Of a stretch of 11,530 nt of DNA, positions 5,795 to 11,530 are shown one piece after another. The number at the start of each line of letters is the position of its first letter. Positions within the stretch are counted from its first letter, which is position 1. This DNA is from an uncultured Planctomycetaceae bacterium. Lineage in GTDB: Bacteria; Planctomycetota; Planctomycetia; Pirellulales; Pirellulaceae. Where the stretch lies: assembly GCA_903921945.1 (NCBI GenBank), contig CAIXSC010000981.1, positions 1 through 11,530 of the forward strand. Reading direction: 5' to 3'. The position numbers were made by a program, and so were the translations under genes. Below the pieces are notes generated by a model. The model searched no databases, was not told where the DNA came from, and saw only the letters and a list, made by a program, of their open reading frames with translations.

Positions 5795-8700
5795 GTGCCC
5801 ATTCGGATTTACGCACTAGCTAAAGACCTGAAGATTGACAGCAAGGAATTGGCGGACCTCTGTGTCAAAGCCGGGATTCCCGGCAAGGGGTCCGCGTTGG
5901 CCAGCTTGGACGACGACGAGGTTGTCAAGCTGAAGGCGTTTCTCGCCGGTGCCGCTCGACGCCCGGCTGCCCGACCTGCCGCCGGACCGGATTTGACTCC
6001 GATTCCGCCGTCGGCCAACCAGCCGATTCCGGGGCGGCCTAAATACCTCCCGCCCACGTCCGGGGGAAGTTCGTCCACCGTGACGCCTGCGGTCACAGGG
6101 GCGTCGCCAACCGTTCCTACAGGTTTGTCGGGCGCTGCGTCCGCGACGCCGACGGTCTCCGAGCAGGCGGTGACGCAGCCGACCGCGTCGACTCCGTATC
6201 CCATGGAGCCCGCTTCCGTTTCGGCAAACAGCGGTTTCGCGGGGCCGGCTGCCGCTTCGATCGCGGACACGACCACCGCTGACGCGCCTGTGGCGACCAC
6301 GAGTGGTTCGTCCTCCGGTCGCGTAGCCGGCACGAGTTTGGCTGGAGCCGGGGCCCGAGTCGTGGAGACGGCTTCGGAAACCGAAGATCGCGTCACCGGT
6401 TTCTCTTCCATGAATTCGTCGGAAGCCGGCACCATGCCGGTCACGCCGATCACCGCCCCGGCGGCCAGTATCGCCGGCGAGTCGTCGGTCAGCGGAGGCG
6501 GCGCCAAAGGGGGCGGTAGCTTGGCTGCCGACCGGCGACCGGCTGCCGATTCGCTTGAAAAGGCGTCGGGCGGATCGTCGTTGGCCGATTCCACAGCGAC
6601 GGCAGCATCTGCCGCCGCGACATCTTCCGCGGCAGCGGTCACGAATGCCAACGCTGCTTCCATAACAGCCGTGCCCGGCGCGGAAGGAGCTGCGGTTGCT
6701 CCTGTGTCGCCGATCATAAGTGGGCTAGCGGGTCGGGCTGTGAGTGAGTCGAGTGGCGGCGCTGGCGGCGGTGCAGCGGCTCCGACCACAGCTCCCGCAG
6801 GCCCCACGGGCGCTTCGATTCGCCCTCGGCCCGGTGCGAGCGGTCAACCGCCCATCGGTTTCACACGGCAGGACTACATGCCGCCAGGTGGAGCGACGGG
6901 GCGTATTCGCATTCTGGAAAACCGCGGCGGGAAGAAGCCCGGCGAGCCTGCTGACGCGGGCAAGACGCCACCGCTGAAGCGGCGCGAGCCCGTCATCAAT
7001 CTTGCGAAGCTGCCGGAAGTCAAGCAACCAACGCCAGCGCAGCGGGCCTCGGAGCCGCCGGCTCAGAAGCCGGAAATGCGCTTGCCGAAGGAAGCGATTC
7101 GCGGTGCGAAAGCTGGGGCTCGGCCGCCCCTGGAACATCTGACACAAAAGCCTGATGCGCGGAAGCCGAAGCCGGCAGGAGGGGAACGCGGGCCGGGATC
7201 CGGCGGCGGGCCTGGTGCTGGCGCGGGCGCTGGTGGACGGGGTCAACAACCGGCTCCAGCCGCTGCTGGCGAGACGCCTCTCGGGAAGGCGATGGGGGGC
7301 CGTTCCCGCAAGCAACGCGACGGTGGACCGGAAACCGTCGAAGCGGAGAAGGAATTGGCCGGAATGGCCAGTTCGCGAGCCGACCGGCAAAAGGCTCGTA
7401 AACTGAAGCCCGTCGATAAGGCGGCCAGCCCGGGCGATGAAGATGATGATTCGCTGGCGCGTCGCCGCGCTCGGCGGCTCACGCGTCGCAGTGTCGGTGT
7501 GAGCACGGCTGCGCCACGAAAAGACAAGATCGAGGTCGAAGCGCCTTGCTCTGTCCGCGAATTCTCCGAGGCGACCGGTGTTGGTTCCGGGCAAATCCTC
7601 AAGGTGTTGATGACCATGGGTATCCCCGTGAATATCAATGCCAATCTGAACCTCGACCAAGTTGAACTGGTCGCCGCCGAGTTGGGACTGGACATCGAAA
7701 TCAAGGCTCCCGAATCGCTCGAAGAGACGCTGCTCGGCCAGTTCAAGGAAGAGGCGGATGATCCGGCAGCGCTGAAACCGCGGCCGCCTGTGGTGACGTT
7801 TCTGGGCCACGTCGACCACGGCAAGACGTCGCTGTTGGATCGCATCATCGGCATCAATGTCGCCTCGGGAGAAGCGGGCGGCATCACGCAGCACATCCGC
7901 GCGTACGAGATCGCCAAGAATGGACGCAAAATCGCTTTCGTGGACACGCCGGGTCACGAAGCGTTTACGGAAATGCGGGCTCGTGGCGCGAATGTCACCG
8001 ACATCGCGGTGCTTGTTGTCGCCGCGGATGACGGAGTGATGCCTCAGACCGAAGAGGCGATCAGCCATGCCAAGGCGGCTGGCGTGCCGATTGTCGTGGC
8101 GCTCAACAAGATGGATTTGCCGGGCGCCAAGCCTGATCGGGTCCTTCAACAGCTTGCCGCACAGGGATTGATGCCCAGCGAATGGTCGGGCGACGTCGAA
8201 GTCATTCGCTGCTCGGCCATGACCGGCCAGGGGCTGGATGAACTGCTGGAAACGTTGCTCGTGACCGCCGATCTGCACGAATACAAGGCGAATCCCGACC
8301 GGGCGGCCTCCGGCGTTTGCTTGGAAGCCGAACAGGAGGCGGGACGCGGCGTCATTGCGAAGGTGATGGTCAAGAACGGCACGCTGAATGTGGGCGACAT
8401 TGTGGTGTGCGGCGCGTCCCATGGACGCGTTAAAGCGATGTACGACACGTTGCGGCCCGATCTCCGTTTGAAGAAAGCCGGTCCGTCCACACCGGTCAAT
8501 CTCACCGGCCTCGACATCGCGCCCCAGGCGGGCGACGCTTTCCACGTCCTGACCGATATCGCTCAGGCTCGTGAAATCGCCGCCTCTCGTGCGAACGCTC
8601 GTCGCGAGACCAGCCTTGCGGGCACTTCGCGCGTGTCCTTCGAGCAATTCCAGCAGATCCTGTCCGAAGGTCGCATTGGCGAAAAACGCGAAACCGTCAC

Positions 8701-9307
8701 GCTAAGTTTGATCTTGCGTGCCGACGTTCGCGGATCGATCGAAGCGATCCAAAAGGAACTCAGCAAGTTCAGCCACCCCGAGGTGCAACTCAAGCTGTTG
8801 CAGGCGTCGGTTGGCGGCATCACGGTCGCGGACGTTACTCTGGCCAGCGCTTCGAACGCCGTCATCGTCGGGTTCAACGTCATTCCGGATGACGCGGCGC
8901 GGTCGTTGGCGGAGGAACGCCAAGTGGAAATCCGCCGCTACGACATCATTTACAAGGTGACCGACGACATCAAGGCGATGATCGAAGGCAAGCTCAAGCC
9001 GGAAGAACGCGTCGTCGAACTCGGCCAAGCGATCGTCAAACAGACGTTCGTGATCAGCCGCGTCGGCACGGTTGCCGGTTGCTACGTCGCTCGCGGCACC
9101 ATCGAACGCGGTTGCCGCGTGCGGGTTTTCCGCGATGGACGGGTCATCGGCGAATACGCCATCGACTCGCTCAAACGCGAGAAGGATGACGCGAAGGAAG
9201 TGTCGCGCGGCATGGAATGCGGTATCCGCTTGGCAGGCTTCAACGACGTGAAGAAGGACGACATCTTCGAGGCTTACAAGATCGAAGAGGTCGCGCGGAC
9301 GCTGTAG
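5795..9307 (+). CDS. infB: Translation initiation factor IF-2
   Basis: IF2 is the GTPase that brings initiator fMet-tRNA to the 30S subunit and promotes 50S joining. The product has 1170 residues against about 890 in E. coli. An N-terminal IF2_N domain (1-52, MPIRIYALAKDLKIDSKELA) is followed by a very long Ala/Ser/Thr/Gly/Pro-rich linker (about 53-575, later part Lys/Arg-rich). A second IF2_N domain follows at about 582-632. The G domain (about 664-830) has G1 GHVDHGKT (671-678), G2 GGITQHI, G3 DTPGHE (717), G4 NKMD (771) and G5 SAM (807). Domains II and III and the C-terminal fMet-tRNA-binding domain (AGCYV and GMECGI motifs) complete it. The GTG start with its strong ribosome binding site and the match at residue 1 fix the start. 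It lies 178 bp after nusA and 103 bp before rbfA, probably in one transcript. The extra length is all in the linker. Confidence 0.98.
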   Translation: MPIRIYALAKDLKIDSKELADLCVKAGIPGKGSALASLDDDEVVKLKAFLAGAARRPAARPAAGPDLTPIPPSANQPIPGRPKYLPPTSGGSSSTVTPAVTGASPTVPTGLSGAASATPTVSEQAVTQPTASTPYPMEPASVSANSGFAGPAAASIADTTTADAPVATTSGSSSGRVAGTSLAGAGARVVETASETEDRVTGFSSMNSSEAGTMPVTPITAPAASIAGESSVSGGGAKGGGSLAADRRPAADSLEKASGGSSLADSTATAASAAATSSAAAVTNANAASITAVPGAEGAAVAPVSPIISGLAGRAVSESSGGAGGGAAAPTTAPAGPTGASIRPRPGASGQPPIGFTRQDYMPPGGATGRIRILENRGGKKPGEPADAGKTPPLKRREPVINLAKLPEVKQPTPAQRASEPPAQKPEMRLPKEAIRGAKAGARPPLEHLTQKPDARKPKPAGGERGPGSGGGPGAGAGAGGRGQQPAPAAAGETPLGKAMGGRSRKQRDGGPETVEAEKELAGMASSRADRQKARKLKPVDKAASPGDEDDDSLARRRARRLTRRSVGVSTAAPRKDKIEVEAPCSVREFSEATGVGSGQILKVLMTMGIPVNINANLNLDQVELVAAELGLDIEIKAPESLEETLLGQFKEEADDPAALKPRPPVVTFLGHVDHGKTSLLDRIIGINVASGEAGGITQHIRAYEIAKNGRKIAFVDTPGHEAFTEMRARGANVTDIAVLVVAADDGVMPQTEEAISHAKAAGVPIVVALNKMDLPGAKPDRVLQQLAAQGLMPSEWSGDVEVIRCSAMTGQGLDELLETLLVTADLHEYKANPDRAASGVCLEAEQEAGRGVIAKVMVKNGTLNVGDIVVCGASHGRVKAMYDTLRPDLRLKKAGPSTPVNLTGLDIAPQAGDAFHVLTDIAQAREIAASRANARRETSLAGTSRVSFEQFQQILSEGRIGEKRETVTLSLILRADVRGSIEAIQKELSKFSHPEVQLKLLQASVGGITVADVTLASASNAVIVGFNVIPDDAARSLAEERQVEIRRYDIIYKVTDDIKAMIEGKLKPEERVVELGQAIVKQTFVISRVGTVAGCYVARGTIERGCRVRVFRDGRVIGEYAIDSLKREKDDAKEVSRGMECGIRLAGFNDVKKDDIFEAYKIEEVARTL

Positions 9308-9327
9308 CGGCGGCGGGCGGTTGGCGA

Positions 9328-9357
9328 ATGCGAGCTGAAGTGCGAGCTGACGTGTAA
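9328..9357 (+). repeat. Short direct repeat forming a 9-codon ORF between infB and rbfA
   Basis: The 10-mer tgcgagctga occurs at 9329-9338 and 9341-9350 with a 12-bp period. With the ATG at 9328 and TAA at 9355-9357 it spells MRAEVRADV. It lies 20 bp after the infB stop. There is no good ribosome binding site, and a chance origin is likely. Nothing else stands out in this 103-bp spacer except the GGAG ahead of rbfA. Confidence 0.3.
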
Positions 9358-9410
9358 GTGGTCGTGCTATTGCGGGGCGGTTTCGCGGGTGGTTGGGAAA
9401 CGGAGACCGG

Positions 9411-9941
9411 ATGAGTTCTCGTAGATTGTTGAAGGCGGCCGAGGCGATTCGCGAGGTGGTCAGCATGGCCATCTTGACGGAATTGAAGGATCCGCGGGTC
9501 AAAAATGTGACCGTGACATACGTCGAGGTGGCTGCGGATATGCGGTCCGCCAAAGTGCATGTTTCGATCATGGGCGGCGAAACCCAGCAGAACCTCGCCC
9601 TACGCGGTCTGCAAAACGCCGCTGGCTTCCTCCAACATCTGCTCTCCGAAAAAATCGACACCCGTTACACACCGCGGCTTGTCTTCCTGCTGGATCAAGG
9701 TGTCAAACACTCCATCGCAGTCGCCGAGATCTTACGCGGTGTCTTGCCGGCCGCTCCCGCGGTCGTGCCCGAGTCAGCCGGAGAATCGACACTCGTCGAT
9801 CCAGACGAGATCGACGATGTGTCAGACGACTCGGATGAAACTGATGACCCAGATGACGCTGATGACTCCGATGACGATGATGAAGATAGAGAAGAGGAAG
9901 ATGGAGAGTCGGCAGACGGGATCGAAGACGATGGGAAGTGA
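9411..9941 (+). CDS. rbfA: 30S ribosome-binding factor A with acidic C-terminal tail
   Basis: RbfA is a KH-type factor that binds the 30S subunit and assists late 16S rRNA maturation, notably in the cold. Residues 1-119 carry the family pattern: SRRLLKAAEAIREVVSMAIL, ELKDPRVKNVTVTYVEVAADMRSAKVHVS, and the late TRYTPRLVFLLDQG block. Total length is 176 residues, where family members are usually about 120-135. The extra 57 residues (120-176) are extremely acidic: 32 Asp/Glu against 2 basic residues. ATG 9411 follows GGAG (9402-9405) at 5 nt and gives the standard N-terminus; the in-frame TTG at 9393 is less likely. After the TGA at 9939-9941 the same frame stays open to 10334. Confidence 0.95.
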   Translation: MSSRRLLKAAEAIREVVSMAILTELKDPRVKNVTVTYVEVAADMRSAKVHVSIMGGETQQNLALRGLQNAAGFLQHLLSEKIDTRYTPRLVFLLDQGVKHSIAVAEILRGVLPAAPAVVPESAGESTLVDPDEIDDVSDDSDETDDPDDADDSDDDDEDREEEDGESADGIEDDGK

Positions 9942-9956
9942 TCGGGGCCGTTCGGC

Positions 9957-10028
9957 GGCAGGTTGAGTGGCAAGTCGAGCGGCAAGTTAAGCAGCCAGTC
10001 GAGCGGGAAGATTAGTGACGAACTTAGC
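9957..10028 (+). repeat. Degenerate 12-bp tandem repeat after rbfA
   Basis: Six consecutive 12-bp units start at 9957: ggcaggttgagt, ggcaagtcgagc, ggcaagttaagc, agccagtcgagc, gggaagattagt, gacgaacttagc. The consensus is about GGCAAGTYGAGC. In the rbfA frame they would encode an SGK-type four-residue repeat, similar in style to coding repeats elsewhere in the window. This hints that the stretch is, or recently was, translated. Confidence 0.55.
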
Positions 10029-10334
10029 GATGAGTTCACCGCAAGCGAGATAGTCGCCGGCGAGTCGGTTGAAAGAGCGGAAACCGTTGCACGGGATCCG
10101 ACGGAAAGGGTTCGCCCACGAAAACATCGAGTTCCTGGCGAAGGGCCGCGGCGCAGGTCTCGAGATTGGTTCGCGGACAATCGCCGGCCATCGGAACGCA
10201 GGAAATCGAGGAACAATCAGCAACGCCCCGCCGGCCGCTCGCGTGGCGCACTGGCATCGAAGCCAGTCGCTCAGCGGCGATCGGCCGGGTCCACACCTCC
10301 ACGCCGCCGGTCGCCGGCATGGTCTCTCATATGA
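9963..10334 (+). CDS. Possible small ORF or rbfA read-through extension, unrecognised
   Basis: The frame is the same as rbfA, open from the rbfA stop to TGA 10332-10334. The only plausible initiation codon is a TTG at 9963, with ggcagg directly against it, which is too close for a good ribosome binding site. The 123-residue product has an SGK-repeat N-terminus, an acidic middle (ISDELSDEFTASEIVAGE) and an Arg/Pro-rich C-terminus, without any domain known to me. Its stop overlaps the next start as ATGA (10331-10334), a common translational-coupling arrangement. It could be a real small protein, a former part of RbfA cut off by a stop mutation, a read-through product, or noncoding DNA open by chance at high GC. 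Confidence 0.22.
   Translation: MSGKSSGKLSSQSSGKISDELSDEFTASEIVAGESVERAETVARDPTERVRPRKHRVPGEGPRRRSRDWFADNRRPSERRKSRNNQQRPAGRSRGALASKPVAQRRSAGSTPPRRRSPAWSLI
10246..10270. other. Hairpin upstream of the HhH-like gene
   Basis: The perfect 6-bp stem actggc (10250-10255) / gccagt (10262-10267) encloses the loop atcgaa. It extends by three more pairs (gcg 10246-10248 with cgc 10268-10270) past a single bulged C. No T-run follows, so it is not a clear terminator. It lies about 60 bp before the start at 10331. Confidence 0.25.
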
Positions 10335-11530
10335 CTGTTACGAATCGTGCCGCGTTGATCGGCAAAGTCCATAAAGTGCTCAAGAAGCATTACAAGGCGG
10401 CGGAGGCCCCGGTTGAGCGGACGATCCTCGAACATCTGCTCTACGCGTGCTGTCTGGAGAACGCTAGGCCGGAAGCGGCGGATGAAGCGTTCGCCCGCCT
10501 TCAGCAAGCGTACTTCGACTGGAACGAAGTACGGGTGACAACCGTCGCCGAACTAGCTGAGCAACTGGCCAACCTCCCCCGGCCGCAACGGACGGCTCAA
10601 CAAATCAAACGCGCCTTGCAGTCGGTCTTCGAATCGAATTTCGCGTTTGATCTCGAGCCGCTCGTGAAACAAAATCTCGGCAAGTCGGAAAAGGACATCG
10701 AGAAGCACGCGCAAGGCAATCCGTTCCTGATCGCCTTCGTCGTTCAGCATGGATTGGGCGGACATTCGATCCCGTGCTGCCAAGGCGCGCTCGACGCCCT
10801 AATGTGTCTCGCGGTGGTCACGCCTGCCGAAGTGGCCAAGCTTCACGTGCCAGGTTTGGAACGTGCCATTCCGAAGAACAAAGGCCTCGAGTTCGCGTCG
10901 TTGCTCCACCAACTTGGCGCCGACTTCGCCGCCGGACCGCCGTTCTCGCCCCGCATCCGGCAAATCCTCGCGGAAATCGATCCCGACTCCAAAGACCGAC
11001 TTCCCAAACGCCAACGGCGCGACGATGAACTCGCTGTGGTAAGGCAAGAGCCGGAAGATCGCGAAGCGCTGGTCCGCGCGTCGCTCGAAAAGGCGGGCGT
11101 TCGCGACGATGCGAAAGCGCCGAGTGGAAAAGACGACGCCACCAAAGAGCCCGCGCATAAAGACAAAGACAAGGATAAGGACAAGGATTCGGGCGGCAAA
11201 GAAGCCAGCGGAAAAGACTCAGGTTCGAAAGAAGCATCGAGTCGCGAACATGGCTCGACGGATCACGGCGGCAAGGATCACGGCGGCAAGGATCACGGCG
11301 GCAAGGATCACGGCGGCAAGGATCACGGCAAGAAGGGCGGAGAAGCGAAGTCCAAGGACAGTGGACGCGATGGCGGCAAGTCAAGCGGTCCACGAGACAC
11401 ACCCACTATGAAGTCGCTTCCCTCTCGACAAAGCCCGCGAACCACGGAAAGTCGAAGCCGCGGCAAGGACAGCGAAGAAGGAAAACGCAAGTCGACTTCG
11501 GCGAAGCATGATGCCGGAAAGCATGATGCC
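10331..11530 (+). CDS. HhH-GPD/endonuclease III-like protein with long charged repeat tail, partial
   Basis: The frame is open from ATG 10331 to the window edge (400 codons), so the 3' end is missing. Residues 1 to about 225 look globular and mostly helical. Segments such as FDWNEVRVTTVAELAEQL and FLIAFVVQHGLGGHSIPCC align by eye with the HhH-GPD DNA glycosylase fold of endonuclease III. At the position of the family VDTHV motif this protein has IPCCQG (147-152), so the catalytic aspartate appears replaced by cysteine (C150), and the C-terminal 4Fe-4S cysteine set is absent. It may be a non-catalytic DNA-binding relative, or the resemblance may be superficial. From about residue 225 the sequence is Lys/Asp/Glu/Gly/His-rich: a KD run (277-286), DHGGK repeats (311-334) and KHDAG repeats (392 onward). 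The in-frame ATG at 10319 is an alternative start. There is no clear ribosome binding site; the ATGA overlap with the preceding open frame may couple translation. Confidence 0.72.
   Translation, partial: MTVTNRAALIGKVHKVLKKHYKAAEAPVERTILEHLLYACCLENARPEAADEAFARLQQAYFDWNEVRVTTVAELAEQLANLPRPQRTAQQIKRALQSVFESNFAFDLEPLVKQNLGKSEKDIEKHAQGNPFLIAFVVQHGLGGHSIPCCQGALDALMCLAVVTPAEVAKLHVPGLERAIPKNKGLEFASLLHQLGADFAAGPPFSPRIRQILAEIDPDSKDRLPKRQRRDDELAVVRQEPEDREALVRASLEKAGVRDDAKAPSGKDDATKEPAHKDKDKDKDKDSGGKEASGKDSGSKEASSREHGSTDHGGKDHGGKDHGGKDHGGKDHGKKGGEAKSKDSGRDGGKSSGPRDTPTMKSLPSRQSPRTTESRSRGKDSEEGKRKSTSAKHDAGKHDA
11261..11332 (+). repeat. 15-bp tandem repeat encoding DHGGK
   Basis: Four perfect copies of GATCACGGCGGCAAG (11261-11275, 11276-11290, 11291-11305, 11306-11320) are followed by a fifth copy lacking three bases (11321-11332). 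They encode DHGGK pentapeptides in the tail of the HhH-like protein, residues 311-334. The DNA identity of the copies implies recent expansion. The spaced histidines and aspartates could bind metal, but that is conjecture. Confidence 0.92.
11504..11530 (+). repeat. 15-bp repeat encoding KHDAG, running off the window
   Basis: One copy of AAGCATGATGCCGGA (11504-11518) and the first 12 bases of a second (11519-11530) reach the window edge. It is a second, distinct pentapeptide repeat in the same protein tail, with the same 15-bp period as the DHGGK array. Its full length cannot be seen. Confidence 0.7.

Larger units (their letters stand above)
9942..10330. other. 389-bp low-complexity region between rbfA and the HhH-like gene
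   Basis: No recognisable gene is seen. The first ~70 bp are a degenerate 12-bp repeat (9957-10028). The rbfA frame remains open throughout, to 10334. The downstream gene's frame is closed until a TGA near 10070 and then open into that gene. A hairpin lies at 10246-10270. No sigma70-like promoter stands out. Confidence 0.6.

Noticed and set aside
5809..6807. 332-codon minus-strand open frame over the IF2 linker
   Set aside because: The Ala/Pro/Ser/Val-rich translation mirrors the low-complexity linker on the other strand, and no independent start signal or domain is visible.
6725..8647. 640-codon minus-strand open frame across infB
   Set aside because: It is antisense to clear IF2 sequence including the G domain and second IF2_N domain. 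Its Arg/His-rich translation shows no family pattern, as expected of a shadow frame in GC-rich coding DNA.
10036..10320. 94-codon minus-strand frame with several cysteines in the post-rbfA region
   Set aside because: It has no ribosome binding site or recognisable motif, and it lies opposite a region already open in two plus-strand frames; chance is the simplest explanation.
11261..11332. CRISPR-like array
   Set aside because: The 15-bp units are directly adjacent without spacers and keep the coding frame, so this is a coding tandem repeat.
10818..11402. Minus-strand frame with repeated RRDPC units, and the plus-strand ARITA repeat frame
   Set aside because: Both are alternate-frame readings of the 15-bp DHGGK repeat in the plus-strand HhH-like gene, whose long open frame and globular N-terminal part make it the real one.

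Overview
This window looks like part of a bacterial chromosome with a moderately high GC content. The best taxonomic guess is a planctomycete (Planctomycetota, perhaps Pirellulales). The reasons are an FHA-GAF-PP2C phosphatase of the kind common there, a very long IF2, weak or absent Shine-Dalgarno sites at most starts, and a helix-hairpin-helix-like protein with a long charged tail. This is inference from gene style; there is no rRNA or marker phylogeny here.

Layout: (1) 2-430, the 3' end of a siroheme/4Fe-4S sulfite reductase, + strand. (2) 431-690, a short convergent spacer with two hairpins, the stronger a perfect 11-bp stem. (3) 691-2397, minus strand, a 568-residue FHA-GAF-PP2C (SpoIIE/RsbU type) phosphatase. 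(4) 2398-2813, a divergent control region with a good candidate promoter on each strand and two overlapping, mutually exclusive palindromes in the presumed + strand leader. (5) 2814-9941, an apparent + strand operon: a MalK-like ABC ATPase with an altered Q-loop, then nusA (13-bp gap), infB (GTG start, strong ribosome binding site) and rbfA. (6) 9942-10330, low-complexity DNA that stays open in the rbfA frame after the rbfA stop and ends in an ATGA overlap with the next gene. (7) 10331-11530, an ORF still open at the window edge, resembling a degenerate HhH-GPD (endonuclease III-like) domain followed by a Lys/Asp/His/Gly-rich tail built from tandem repeats.

The core of the window is the nusA-infB-rbfA cluster of transcription elongation, translation initiation and 30S maturation. 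It differs from the usual bacterial arrangement: rimP is not next to nusA, ylxR is not between nusA and infB, and an ABC ATPase gene without permease genes sits in the rimP position. A second theme is that five successive proteins (ABC ATPase, NusA, IF2, RbfA, HhH-like protein) carry added low-complexity, often highly charged, segments, several with a visible 12- or 15-bp repeat period. No mobile element, CRISPR array, tRNA or rRNA was seen. No complete new multi-gene system is evident; the best leads are the Q-loop-altered ATPase in the nusA operon, the overlapping leader palindromes, and the HhH-like protein with its repeat tail.
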